Of a stretch of DNA of 64,000 nucleotides, positions 48,265 through 57,584 are shown one piece after another. The stretch's first letter is position 1, and every line of letters begins with the position of its first letter. Under the pieces are notes generated by a model. The model was not told the origin of the DNA. It was given only the letters and a program-made list of their open reading frames with translations, and did not search any database. Both the position numbers and the translations under genes were made by a program. Source of the DNA: an uncultured Candidatus Puniceispirillum sp. (GTDB lineage Bacteria > Pseudomonadota > Alphaproteobacteria > Puniceispirillales > Puniceispirillaceae); assembly GCA_905182545.1 (NCBI GenBank), contig CAJJBY010000008.1, positions 124,001 to 188,000 on the forward strand, written 5' to 3'.

Positions 48265-48775
48265 AACCCGGCCAACGGCTGATCGGGTTCGCGAATCCCT
48301 TTTCAATATTCTGCAAGCTGGCCGGTTTCAGGGGCTTTTGGCTAATAGTCAGGTGATTGATGTTTTTGCTGGTACTGGCGCGCTTGGGCTAGAAGCCATT
48401 TCGCGCGGTGCCGCCTTTGCCAACTTTATTGAAAATGACGGGGCCGCCCTTGCAGTTTTGCGGGCGAATATTGCCAAGCTTCGCTTTCAATCCTCAGCCG
48501 CAGTTTTGGCCGCTGATGCAACAAATTTGGTGCATTGGCGGGCTGCACCAGCCAATCTTGTCTTTGCCGATGCGCCCTATCAAACCGGAGGTGGCCTTTT
48601 GGCGATTAACGCTTTGGCCAAAATTGGCGCGCTTGGTGATGCGGCGGTGATCATCATCGAAACTGCAAAAACCGAAATATTGGATAGCGACGCTTTGGCC
48701 GCTGGCCTGACGCCGATTGACCAGCGTCATTATGGTAAGGCGTTGCTGAATTTCCTGACCTATCAAACGCCGTAA
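48206..48775 (+). CDS. rsmD: 16S rRNA (guanine-966-N2)-methyltransferase
   Basis: SAM-dependent methyltransferase modifying G966 of 16S rRNA. The 189 residues begin MRIISGSRRG, contain TRPTADRVRESLFNIL and the SAM loop VIDVFAGTGALGLEAISRGA, all typical. The catalytic motif that is usually DPPY reads D-A-P-Y here (48569-48580). The start at 48206 lies inside the 3' end of the pseudouridine synthase gene, a common arrangement. Confidence 0.92.
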   Translation: MRIISGSRRGAILTKLDTVKTRPTADRVRESLFNILQAGRFQGLLANSQVIDVFAGTGALGLEAISRGAAFANFIENDGAALAVLRANIAKLRFQSSAAVLAADATNLVHWRAAPANLVFADAPYQTGGGLLAINALAKIGALGDAAVIIIETAKTEILDSDALAAGLTPIDQRHYGKALLNFLTYQTP

Positions 48776-48782
48776 CCGCCGC

Positions 48783-50642
48783 CTAGCTTCGGCCAAATAA
48801 CCGTTCGATATCGGCTAGTGATAATTTCACCCAAGTCGGCCGACCATGATTACATTGCCCCGATCGCGGGGTTATCTCCATATCGCGAAGAAGCGCATTC
48901 ATCTCGCTTGCGTTCAACGGACGGCCAGCACGAACCGACCCATGGCATGACACGGTTGCCAAAACATGATTGATCCGGTCTTCAAGACTGGTGCTGCCGC
49001 CAAGTTCAACAAGCTCTTCCGCAATATCAGCAACAAGCCGTTTGACATCGGGCGTGCCAAGAAGCGCTGGCACTGCCCGCACAACCACCGCCCCAGCGCC
49101 AAACCCTTCGACCACCAGCCCCATTGTTTCCAGCATATCAGCCGCCTCGATAACAGCCGCAGCATGATGATCAGCAAGCGTGACCACTTCGGGCAAAAGC
49201 AGGTTTTGTGACGCAACACCGCTTTCGGCAAGCGCGGTTTTCATCCGTTCCATCACAAGACGTTCATGCGCCGCATGCTGGTCAATAATCGTCAGCCCAT
49301 CTTCGGTCTCGGCGATGATATATGTTTTATGGAGCTGCGCCTTGGCCGCGCCAAGAAGATGATGACGCTGGTCGTTCTGCTGTTCGGCCTCGCCTTCAGA
49401 TGCCATTCGCGCCGCTGGTGCCGCATCATCACCAAGCAAGCCGCGTGGTGACCCCTGATCAGCGCGATAAAAAGCATGGGCAGAGGCCAATTGCTGGCGT
49501 GATGGCGGGGCCAGATAGGGGCGTTGCGCACCGCTGGATAACGTGACATTGCCCGCTGGCGCAAAGTCATTTCCTGCCACCCGATCCGGCGCGATTGAAA
49601 ATTTGCCAATTGCCGCAGCACCGCCTGCGCTAGTGGCGTTAATGCTGCCATCACGAAGCCGCGCCATTAACCCGCCAACCAAAAGACTGCGAACCGCGGC
49701 GGCGTCTTTGAACCGCACTTCGGCCTTTGCCGGATGGACATTCACATCAACCGCAGATGGTGGCACCTCAAGAAACAAGACTGCCATCGGGTGGCGGCCA
49801 CGCGGCAATGTATCGCCATAACCCGCCCGGATCGCCCCCAAAAGCGCCCGATCATGAATTGGACGGCCATTCACAAACAGAAAAATATTTGCTGTTGTCG
49901 GCCGGTTCATTGTCGGCAGGCCAACAAGCCCCGTAAGCCGGATATCATCGCGCACTGCGTCAAGTGCGACCGCTTCGGCGGCAAATCCCTGTCCCATAAT
50001 CGCGCCAATTCGCACCTGCAACCCGCTTTGGCCTGGCAAACAGGCGGGTAAATCAAGCAATAGGCGATCATCAGCGGTCAGATGAAACCCAACTTCGGGC
50101 CATGCCATGCCAAGCCGCCGCACGATATCGGCGCATTGCCCCTGTTCGGTGCGCTCGGTTTTCAGAAATTTCAGACGGGCAGGTACGGCCTTGAAAAGCT
50201 GGGTAACTGAAATCATCGAGCCTTTGGCAAGCGCGGCCGGTTCAGGGCCAGATACAATGCCGCCATCGACAACAAGCCGCCACGCATGATCAAAACCAGC
50301 AGTGATCGACGTCAAAGATAGCCGCGAAACAGCGCCAATTGACGGCAGCGCCTCGCCGCGAAATCCCAATGAATGAATATGATCAAGCGAATCATCAGGC
50401 AATTTCGACGTGGCATGGCGTTCAATGGCAAGCGCCATATCATCTGGCGTCATGCCGCTGCCATCATCAATAACGGTGATTTCGTCAATACCGCCGCGCC
50501 GAAGGGTGATGCTAATCTGCTGCGCCCCCGCATCAAGCGCATTTTCGACAAGTTCTTTCAGTGCGCTTGCCGGTCTTTCAACGACCTCGCCAGCCGCGAT
50601 CTGGTTAATCAACCGGTCGGGAAGTTGGCGGATAACGGCCAT
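48783..50642 (-). CDS. mutL: DNA mismatch repair protein MutL
   Basis: GHKL ATPase that links MutS to downstream repair. The 619 residues open with IRQLPDRLINQIAAGEVVERPASALKELVENALDAGA, and DDGSGM plus TSKLPDDSLDHIHSLGFRGEALPSI follow. The C-terminal dimerisation domain shows DQHAAHERLVMERMK near 445 and ends with CNHGRPTWVKL. The linker (about 340-420) is Ala-rich and variable, as usual. It is the last gene of the ribF-ileS-lspA-bamF-mutL run on this strand, with a ten-base gap to bamF. Confidence 0.96.
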   Translation of the reverse strand: MAVIRQLPDRLINQIAAGEVVERPASALKELVENALDAGAQQISITLRRGGIDEITVIDDGSGMTPDDMALAIERHATSKLPDDSLDHIHSLGFRGEALPSIGAVSRLSLTSITAGFDHAWRLVVDGGIVSGPEPAALAKGSMISVTQLFKAVPARLKFLKTERTEQGQCADIVRRLGMAWPEVGFHLTADDRLLLDLPACLPGQSGLQVRIGAIMGQGFAAEAVALDAVRDDIRLTGLVGLPTMNRPTTANIFLFVNGRPIHDRALLGAIRAGYGDTLPRGRHPMAVLFLEVPPSAVDVNVHPAKAEVRFKDAAAVRSLLVGGLMARLRDGSINATSAGGAAAIGKFSIAPDRVAGNDFAPAGNVTLSSGAQRPYLAPPSRQQLASAHAFYRADQGSPRGLLGDDAAPAARMASEGEAEQQNDQRHHLLGAAKAQLHKTYIIAETEDGLTIIDQHAAHERLVMERMKTALAESGVASQNLLLPEVVTLADHHAAAVIEAADMLETMGLVVEGFGAGAVVVRAVPALLGTPDVKRLVADIAEELVELGGSTSLEDRINHVLATVSCHGSVRAGRPLNASEMNALLRDMEITPRSGQCNHGRPTWVKLSLADIERLFGRS

Positions 50643-50651
50643 AACGGCGGT

Positions 50652-51200
50652 CTAATTGACGGTAAGCGGTTGATCGCTTGCTGGATCAATGGCCTTGGTG
50701 CCGCCTTCGGTTGGTGCTTGTCCGGCAAGACGCGCTTTGCGAAGCCGCAGATCTTCGGCCATTTTGTCGAGAACTGGCCCCACATCAGGAACGCCGCCAA
50801 ACAGCGTTTGCAATGGCAGCCGCTTTTCCAACTGAATGCCATAGGTTTCTTCATCGACCTTGGTGCGGATATCATCAGGAACGCCGGAAAAATCGAACAA
50901 ACCGGCAAATTCAGACCCGTCAACTGTTTGCGAGCCAAGCAAATTTGCCGTGCTGGCCTGTGCATTCACCCCGCTGGTTTGCGACGATTTCACAATATCT
51001 TCGGGGCTGTCGCCAAATCCGGGCGGAAGCGACAAAGGCGCGCGCACCACAACTTGAAATTCATCTGGCGCTGATTTGCCTTCACCAATCGCACGGCGAA
51101 AATCAGAACAGGCGGAAAGTCCGGCTGTCAACACGACGGTCATCCCAAGCATTATCACTTGTCTGGCCGTCACTTGTTTGGTCTTCACTTGTCTGGTCAT
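50652..51200 (-). CDS. DUF3035 lipoprotein, BamF-like
   Basis: A 182-residue lipoprotein with lipobox LSAC (residues 28-31 in TAGLSACSDFRRAIG), then the DUF3035 motif APDEFQVVVRAPLSLPPGF. In alphaproteobacteria such proteins have been described as BamF, an accessory subunit of the beta-barrel assembly machine at the outer membrane; that role is inferred here. Its N terminus carries short degenerate repeats (RQVKTKQVTARQV). It overlaps lspA, whose enzyme would process its signal peptide. Confidence 0.85.
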   Translation of the reverse strand: MTRQVKTKQVTARQVIMLGMTVVLTAGLSACSDFRRAIGEGKSAPDEFQVVVRAPLSLPPGFGDSPEDIVKSSQTSGVNAQASTANLLGSQTVDGSEFAGLFDFSGVPDDIRTKVDEETYGIQLEKRLPLQTLFGGVPDVGPVLDKMAEDLRLRKARLAGQAPTEGGTKAIDPASDQPLTVN

Positions 51201-51697
51201 GTCTCGTTTGTCTCCTGTCCAAACAAAATGCTATAGGCCCACAGCCCCGCGCCAATCGTAATCGCCGCATCAGCGACATTAAATGCGGGCCAATGCCACG
51301 CACCAATATGAAAGTCTATAAAATCAACAACCCGCCCAAAACGCAACCGATCAATTGCATTTCCGATCGCACCACCGGCAATTGCCGCACCGGCAAGCCG
51401 CTGCAACCGGTCAAGACGTGGCAACATCCAGACAAACCAGCCACTCACCGCAAAGGCCAGAACAGTCAAGCCAATGCGCACCACAAGGCCGCCATCGGCA
51501 AGCATGCCAAAACTCATGCCACTATTCCATACCGGAACAATATTTAACAGCAAGCCAATTTCGATATAACGCGGCGGATTAAAAACCAAATCAAGCATAA
51601 TCTGCTTGCTAATCTGGTCAGCGATAAGCACCGCACAAAATACCGTTAAGAACAAAGACAGCCCCGGCCATTTTTGAATCGGCGAGCTCATGGTCAT
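51197..51697 (-). CDS. lspA: Lipoprotein signal peptidase (signal peptidase II)
   Basis: Inner-membrane aspartyl protease of 166 residues that cleaves prolipoprotein signals. Four hydrophobic helices are visible. The catalytic aspartates are in GNAIDRLRFGRVVDFIDFH near 114 and FNVADAAITIG near 140, and LLNIVPVWNSGMSFGML is conserved. It overlaps bamF (51197-51200) and ileS (51694-51697) by four bases each, so the three genes are translationally coupled. Confidence 0.96.
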   Translation of the reverse strand: MTMSSPIQKWPGLSLFLTVFCAVLIADQISKQIMLDLVFNPPRYIEIGLLLNIVPVWNSGMSFGMLADGGLVVRIGLTVLAFAVSGWFVWMLPRLDRLQRLAGAAIAGGAIGNAIDRLRFGRVVDFIDFHIGAWHWPAFNVADAAITIGAGLWAYSILFGQETNET

Positions 51698-54489
51698 GAT
51701 TGCGCCGAAACCACATCATGGCACCGGCCGCAAATATCAACATCAGCGGTAACTTCAGGGGTGATTTTCCAACACCGTGCGCATTTTTCACCATCGGCAA
51801 CAGCAACGACAACGGCAACATCATCAATTGCATCAAGCCGGAAGGCATCTCCTGGTGCGGCATCGCTGCTAAGCGTCGCGCTTGAGGTGATAAACAAACT
51901 CGCCGCATCCTGACCGGCAAAGGCAGCTTGCATATCAGCCGAGACATACACCATTGGCGTTGCCTGTAATGACGCCCCAATCTTGCCATCATTACGCGCG
52001 GTCTCAAGCGCGCTCATCACCACTTGACGGGCTTTTCTGATCTGCGCCCATTTTGCGGCAATTGCGTTATTATGCCAATCGGCTGGCACCGGATCATAGC
52101 TTCGCAAATGCACCGACTGATTGATATCAGCGTGACGTGACTGCCATGCTTCTTCAGCGGTAAAACATAAAATCGGTGCAAGCCATGCGGTTAGCCGGTT
52201 AAAGACTTCATCCATCACCGTACGGCAGGCACGACGTGCGGTTGCATCAGGATTGTCGCAATACAGCGTATCTTTGCGAATTTCAAAATAAAATGCCGAA
52301 AGATCACTGTTACAAAACTGATGAAGCTCGGAAAAAATACCGTGAAAATCATAGGTTTCGGTCATCTCGCGAATGGCGGCGTCAATTGATGCCAAGCGGT
52401 GAAGAACCCATTTTTCCAGCTCAGGCATATCGGCATAGCCAAGCTTTTCGCCAGCGTCAAACCCGTCTAGCGCACCAAGGAGATAGCGAAGCGTATTGCG
52501 GAACCGGCGGTAATTATCAGTTGTGCGCTTGATGATTTCAGCGCCAATCCGCAGATCATTGTAATAATCAGAACTGACCACCCAGAGGCGCAAAATATCG
52601 GCGCCATTCTGTTCCATCACCTTTTGCGGCGTTACCACATTGCCTAGTGATTTCGACATTTTCCGGCCCTGCTCATCCAGCACGAAACCATGCGTCAGAA
52701 CGGCCTTGTAAGGCGCTCTTGCGCGGGTTGCACAAGATTGCAGCAATGATGAATGGAACCAGCCACGGTGTTGATCCGACCCTTCAAGATATAGATCAGC
52801 AGGGCTTTCAAGATCATCGCGGTCTTCCAGAACAAATGAATGTGTCGATCCTGAATCAAACCAGACATCCAGAATATCGGTAATTTTTTCGTAATCATCA
52901 GGATTATAATCATCACCAAGAAAGCGCGATGCTTCAGACATGAACCAGCAATCAGCACCTTCGGCCTTCATCGCCTCGACAATCCGCGCATGAACAGCCG
53001 GATCACGAAGTGGCTCGCCAGTTTGCTTATGGGCAAAAATCGTCAATGGCACACCCCATGCGCGCTGGCGGCTAAGGCACCAATCGGGGCGTTGCGCAAT
53101 CATCGAGGTTAACCGTTTTTGCCCAGCAGCCGGATAGAATTTGGTCTTGGCCAATTCACCAAGCGCAATATCGCGCAAACCATGTGATTCCATCGATACG
53201 AACCATTGCGCCGTATTCCGGTAAATCAGCGGGGCTTTTGACCGCCATGAATGCGGATAGGAATGCACCAATTTGCCAATGCCAATCACGCCTTTATGTT
53301 CTGCCATGATTTCGGCAATTTTGGCATTGTCACGAAGCACATGCATACCGCCAAAAACCGGCAAATGCGGCAGGATGACACCATCTTCGCCAACCGTATC
53401 AGGAACCGCAATGCCATGTTTGAGATGCGCAAGCTCGTAATCTTCGACACCATGTCCGGGCGCGATATGCACAAAACCAGTGCCTTGTTCGGTGGTCACA
53501 TGGCTTCCTGCCAAAAGCGGCACGTCAAAATCATAGCCATGCCCCGCCATTGGATGGGCGGCGATCGACCCTGCCATTTCACGGCCCGTCACATGCGCGC
53601 GAATTTTGGTTTCACTGGCACCAATCGCATTGATAACGGAATCGGCAAGATCATCGGCAATCACCACAACATCGCCCTTGCCACATAGCGCGCCATCATT
53701 TGCGGCAAGCACTTCGGTTACCTGATAGCTGATATCATCACCATAGGCGACGGCACGGTTGGCAGGCATCGTCCATGGGGTGGTTGTCCAGATGATGATG
53801 CTGGCACCTTCCAAAGCAGCATGCGCCGCATGAGTGACCGGAAAACGGGCATAGATTGTCGTTGACGTGTGATCTTCATATTCGATTTCAGCTTCGGCAA
53901 GCGCGGTTTTTTCAACAGGTGACCACATCACCGGCTTGGCACCACGATACAGGCTGCCATCCATCAAGATGCGCCCAAGCTCTTCAGCAATTTTTGCCTC
54001 GGCAGCATAGGCCATGGTCGTGTAGGGGTTCTGCCAATCGCCAAGAACGCCAAGACGCTGGAATTCTTCAGATTGCACGCCCAACCAATGCGCTGCAAAA
54101 TCGCGGCATTCTTGGCGGAATTCAGCAACCGGAACAGCGTCTTTATCCTTGCCCTTTTTCCGGTATTGCTCTTCGATTTTCCATTCGATTGGCAATCCAT
54201 GACAATCCCAGCCCGGAACATAATTGGCATTTTTTCCAAGCATTGATTGCGACCGGTTGACGACATCTTTTAGAATTTTATTCAGCGCATGGCCGATATG
54301 AAGCTGGCCATTGGCATAAGGCGGGCCATCATGAAGGGTGAAACGCGGCGCGTCTTTGCGTGCCTCGCGAAGTTTTTTATAGATATCAATATCCTGCCAA
54401 TTTTGCAGAATTTGCGGCTCTTTTGTTGGCAAACCGCCCCGCATCGGAAAATCTGTTCGTGGCAGGAAAACTGTATCTTTGTAATTCAT
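51694..54489 (-). CDS. ileS: Isoleucyl-tRNA synthetase
   Basis: Class I aminoacyl-tRNA synthetase of 931 residues. HIGH appears at 64-67 in YANGQLHIGHALN; the editing domain spans about 190-390; KMSKS is near 608 in GRKMSKSLGNVV; and a C-terminal zinc site CARCWK with CGRCHDVV closes the protein. The start ATG 54489 gives MNYKDTVFLPRTDFPMRGGL. The gene sits between ribF and lspA, the widely conserved ribF-ileS-lspA order. Confidence 0.98.
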   Translation of the reverse strand: MNYKDTVFLPRTDFPMRGGLPTKEPQILQNWQDIDIYKKLREARKDAPRFTLHDGPPYANGQLHIGHALNKILKDVVNRSQSMLGKNANYVPGWDCHGLPIEWKIEEQYRKKGKDKDAVPVAEFRQECRDFAAHWLGVQSEEFQRLGVLGDWQNPYTTMAYAAEAKIAEELGRILMDGSLYRGAKPVMWSPVEKTALAEAEIEYEDHTSTTIYARFPVTHAAHAALEGASIIIWTTTPWTMPANRAVAYGDDISYQVTEVLAANDGALCGKGDVVVIADDLADSVINAIGASETKIRAHVTGREMAGSIAAHPMAGHGYDFDVPLLAGSHVTTEQGTGFVHIAPGHGVEDYELAHLKHGIAVPDTVGEDGVILPHLPVFGGMHVLRDNAKIAEIMAEHKGVIGIGKLVHSYPHSWRSKAPLIYRNTAQWFVSMESHGLRDIALGELAKTKFYPAAGQKRLTSMIAQRPDWCLSRQRAWGVPLTIFAHKQTGEPLRDPAVHARIVEAMKAEGADCWFMSEASRFLGDDYNPDDYEKITDILDVWFDSGSTHSFVLEDRDDLESPADLYLEGSDQHRGWFHSSLLQSCATRARAPYKAVLTHGFVLDEQGRKMSKSLGNVVTPQKVMEQNGADILRLWVVSSDYYNDLRIGAEIIKRTTDNYRRFRNTLRYLLGALDGFDAGEKLGYADMPELEKWVLHRLASIDAAIREMTETYDFHGIFSELHQFCNSDLSAFYFEIRKDTLYCDNPDATARRACRTVMDEVFNRLTAWLAPILCFTAEEAWQSRHADINQSVHLRSYDPVPADWHNNAIAAKWAQIRKARQVVMSALETARNDGKIGASLQATPMVYVSADMQAAFAGQDAASLFITSSATLSSDAAPGDAFRLDAIDDVAVVVAVADGEKCARCWKITPEVTADVDICGRCHDVVSAQS

Positions 54490-54541
54490 GTTTGGCTCGA
54501 TCTACTATCTCGAAGAAAAGGCTTGTTAACAAAAGGCAGGG

Positions 54542-55556
54542 TCAATGCTGACCAAGGGCGAATGGCGGTAAAAGCTGGCGTGCGGCTTTAGCATCTAAAG
54601 AAATCTGCTTTATCAATTCTTCAATACCAGAAAATTTCTGTTCAGGTCGCAAAAAGGCCTTTAGCCGCACCAATAAACGCTTGTCATAAAGATCCATATC
54701 ACGGTCAAACAAATGCGCCTCGCACAAAACGCCGCGATTTTGCACGGTTGGTCTGATGCCGATATTGGCAACACCATTGCCAATCTGGCGAACAGGACCT
54801 GCGCCATCATCAAGATCAATTTCAACCGCATAGACCCCAAAAGCGGGATGCTGCAACGATCCAAGCGCGATATTGGCGGTTGGAAAGCCGATGGTGCGCC
54901 CACGGGAATCGCCCCTAATGACGGTACCGGTAACCGCCCAATCATGGCCAAGCATCGCAGCGGCGGCATCCGGTGCGCCTGCTTGCAAGGCGGCGCGGAT
55001 ACGGCTTGAGGAAATAACCGCCGTATTTGCATCGACAAGTAACGGCACCGCTGTTGCGCTGATGCCTATTGGTTTGCCAACCTGATTGATTGTCTGCAGA
55101 TCGCCACCCCGTCCCTTGCCAAAGGCAAAATCAGTACCGGCATAAAGCTGGCGAACGCCAAGACCGGCAAGAATCGTCAGATACAAACTGGTCGGCACCC
55201 GTGCTTCGCAACGCATCATCAAACCGGATATGAATGACCCGCGCTGGCCCCATCTGGCCAAGCAAACCCGCCAAAAGCCGGTCTTTTTCGCGGCGATCGG
55301 CAAGATGGAATGGCGCCTCATCCTGACGGAAAAACTCGCGTGGATGCGGATCAAAGGTAATGACAGACGGCAACAGGCCATCGCGCCGCGCCGCAGCGAC
55401 CGCAGCGGCAACAACCTTTTGATGCCCGCGATGGACACCGTCAAAATTACCGATTGCCGCCGCCAGCCCCGCGCCAGCAAAAGCGGTACCGGCCAGCGGC
55501 GCATCGCCAACGGCCCAATCAATCATCTCAACCATGTTTGTCTGTTGGTTTTTCAT
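54542..55556 (-). CDS. ribF: Bifunctional riboflavin kinase / FAD synthetase (frameshifted)
   Basis: Makes FMN and FAD. The N-terminal FAD synthetase frame (GLAAAIGNFDGVHRGHQKVV, ITFDPHPREFF) runs to RSTGADQF and then breaks. The reading resumes as YLTILAGLGVRQLYAGTDFAFGKGR, continuing into the kinase domain GDSRGRTIGFPTANIAL. One extra base near 55184-55189 explains it; the corrected protein has 337 residues. Starts at 55556 or 55535 are possible. The gene is essential, so a sequence error is favoured. It leads the ileS-lspA-bamF-mutL run. Confidence 0.92.
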
Positions 55557-55664
55557 AGCGCGGCACTATATCGCCTAACGCCACTCAATATCAATCTCTG
55601 ATCAAAAAAAGCGGCAATCCCCGACAGGTTTTTTACCAGTTATGCCTATGGCGTTTGCGTCATT

Positions 55665-55693
55665 TTGAATCATTCGGCTCTACCCAATAGAAT
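55665..55693 (+). promoter_or_regulatory. Likely sigma70-type promoter of mscS
   Basis: TTGAAT at 55665-55670, a 17-base spacer, and TAGAAT at 55688-55693. It points at the mscS-like gene and would give a leader of about 130 bases that includes the stem-loop below. Activity is inferred. Confidence 0.55.
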
Positions 55694-55738
55694 ACTTTTA
55701 CATCACCTAGCGCATTTGATAGGATCGCTACTGATTAT

Positions 55739-55782
55739 CGGGTGCCGAAAACAGCCGGTAAAGACCGGCTTCATGGCACCTG
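55739..55782 (+). promoter_or_regulatory. Two-tiered stem-loop in the mscS leader
   Basis: An outer stem (CGGGTGCC 55739-55746 with GGCACCTG 55775-55782, including one G-T pair) encloses an inner stem (AGCCGGT 55753-55759 with ACCGGCT 55764-55770) capped by AAAG. The internal loop is asymmetric (six against four bases). No T-run follows, so it is not a terminator. It ends 47 bases before the mscS ATG. I do not recognise it as a known riboswitch class. Confidence 0.6.
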
Positions 55783-55829
55783 CTATATCCGTTTTGATTT
55801 TAACCGTGATTGATTGTGACAGATAAAAT

Positions 55830-56697
55830 ATGGAAACCATCACTAATAGTTTGTTCTCCGTGGATTTGTTAAATCAGCCTGGCGCAGATTTGATGCTTGC
55901 ATTTGCCACGAAGCTTCTTGCTGGCATTGTGACGATTATCATCGGATTTTGGCTAGCCGGTCGCGCAAGCCGCCTTGTCGTTGATTCAATTTCCAAAATT
56001 GATCGGATCGACAAAACCATTATGCCAATGATTGGCGCGCTTGTCCGCTATGCTGGCATGATCCTCACTTTAGGTTGTGGCGCTTGGTAAATTTGGCGTT
56101 GAAACCACATCCATCATTGCGGTTCTTGGTGCGGCTGGTCTTGCCATCGGTCTTGCGCTTCAGGGCACTTTGTCAAATGTGGCCGCCGGATTGATGCTGG
56201 TATTTTTGCGGCCATTTAAACTTGGCGACTGGATTGAAACGGCTGGCATGTCAGGCATTGTTCGCGAAATCGGACTTTTCACCACAGTGATCGACACGTT
56301 TGACAAGGTTTATATCAGCGTTCCCAATTCGTCGATCTGGTCATCCAATATCGTCAATCATTCACGCTATCAAATACGGCGTCTCGATCTTGATATCGGC
56401 ATTGCCTATGAAAGCAATCTTGATGATGCCGAAGCGGCCTTGATGAGCCTTGCAACAGATCCGCGTATTCTGCCCGATCCAGAACCGCGCTTTCTGGTTG
56501 TCAGCTATGCAGATTCGGCCATCATTGTGCGGCTTCGTGTGCATGCCACCTATTATGATTTCTTTGATCTTGGCTATGATTTGCATCGCCAGCTAAAAGG
56601 CGCAATGGCGGCGCATAATGTTTCAATTCCTTATCCGCAACGCGTGATCCGTTATGCCAGCGACGATGAGGCTGATGGATCTGTTGGCGGGGCATGA
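55830..56697 (+). CDS. mscS: Mechanosensitive channel, MscS family (frameshifted)
   Basis: Small-conductance mechanosensitive channel that relieves osmotic downshock. The first frame carries the first membrane helices (KLLAGIVTIIIGFWLAGRA, ALVRYAGMILTLG) and breaks. The reading resumes as VALGKFGVETTSIIAVLGAAGLAIGLALQGTLSNVAAG, the pore helix TM3, and then the beta domain LRPFKLGDWIE. One extra base near 56072-56077 explains it; the corrected length is 288 residues, normal for MscS. It overlaps the ChaC-like gene by four bases. Confidence 0.9.
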
Positions 56698-57386
56698 CAA
56701 GCAAGTCAAAACCCAGCCACATCACTCGTGAATCCTTGCAAAGCTGGCGCGTTGCCACGCTGGCACGCGAACGTGATGGCACCAATACGACCATTGCAAG
56801 CGAAGACCAGCTTCTTGAATCACGGCGCGCCATGATACCCGATGATACCGATTGCCGCGATTTATGGGTGTTTGGCTATGGAAGCCTTATTTACAACCCG
56901 ATTATCGCCCATGAACAGCGCCTGATTGCCCGCATTCACGGCTATCACCGGCGGTTCTGTTTATGGACCCAGATTGGTCGCGGCTCGCCAGAATGTCCAG
57001 GTCTTGTGCTGTCGCTTGATCGTGGTGGATCATGTGTTGGCGTTGGCTTCAAGTTACAGCCCGATACCGCGATTGCCGAACTTGATCTGTTATGGCGCCG
57101 CGAAATGATGACGCTTGCCTATAATGCACGCTGGCTGCGGCTTCATACCGATGATGGGATCAAGCGCGGGCTTGCCTTTGTTGCCAATCCGCAGCGTCCG
57201 GCCTATGCACCGTCAATGCCCTTTGAAGATCTGGTCACGACAGTGGCAACGGCAATCGGGTTTAACGGTCCTTGCCATGATTACCTGTTTGACACGGTTG
57301 CAGGCATGAAGGATTGCGGTATTCGCGACCATTCGATGGAAAAACTGGCAGATGCAGTGTCACAGAGGCTTGCATCGGCTGAATAA
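56694..57386 (+). CDS. ChaC-like gamma-glutamylcyclotransferase
   Basis: A 230-residue protein of the ChaC family, which breaks down glutathione to 5-oxoproline and Cys-Gly. The substrate loop FGYGSLIYNP is near 60, followed by IHGYHRRFCLWTQIGRGSPECPGLVLSL and GFKLQPDTAIAELDLLWRREMM, as in ChaC. Catalysis would use a glutamate in the latter region. The N-terminal 55 residues are a charged extension. It is coupled to mscS by an ATGA overlap. Confidence 0.9.
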   Translation: MTSKSKPSHITRESLQSWRVATLARERDGTNTTIASEDQLLESRRAMIPDDTDCRDLWVFGYGSLIYNPIIAHEQRLIARIHGYHRRFCLWTQIGRGSPECPGLVLSLDRGGSCVGVGFKLQPDTAIAELDLLWRREMMTLAYNARWLRLHTDDGIKRGLAFVANPQRPAYAPSMPFEDLVTTVATAIGFNGPCHDYLFDTVAGMKDCGIRDHSMEKLADAVSQRLASAE

Positions 57387-57418
57387 TTTGGGTAGGAACT
57401 GTTCTCCTGTTGGAAAAT

Positions 57419-57504
57419 GCGGCTGTGGCGGAATGGTAGACGCGGCGGATTCAAAATCCGCTTCTGGTGACAGAGTGGGGGTTCAAGTCCCTTCAGCCGT
57501 ACCA
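57419..57504 (+). tRNA. tRNA-Leu (anticodon CAA)
   Basis: An 86-base cloverleaf with encoded CCA. The acceptor stem is 57419-57425 (GCGGCTG) with 57494-57500 (CAGCCGT, one G-T pair). The anticodon stem is 57445-57449/57557-type pairing GCGGA with TCCGC at 57457-57461, loop TTCAAAA, and anticodon CAA at 57452-57454. A long variable arm (type II tRNA) and the T-loop GTTCAAGTCC follow; discriminator A and CCA end it. Confidence 0.95.
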
Positions 57505-57584
57505 ACAAGGATTTGTTTGGGATATTGATCCTAATGTCCGTTGCAAAGGACGAACAAGTCCCAAGGTCTGATTTATGGTGACCG

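Noticed and set aside
50678-51547. A 289-codon plus-strand frame across bamF and lspA
   Set aside because: It crosses two conserved genes on the other strand and has no family similarity.
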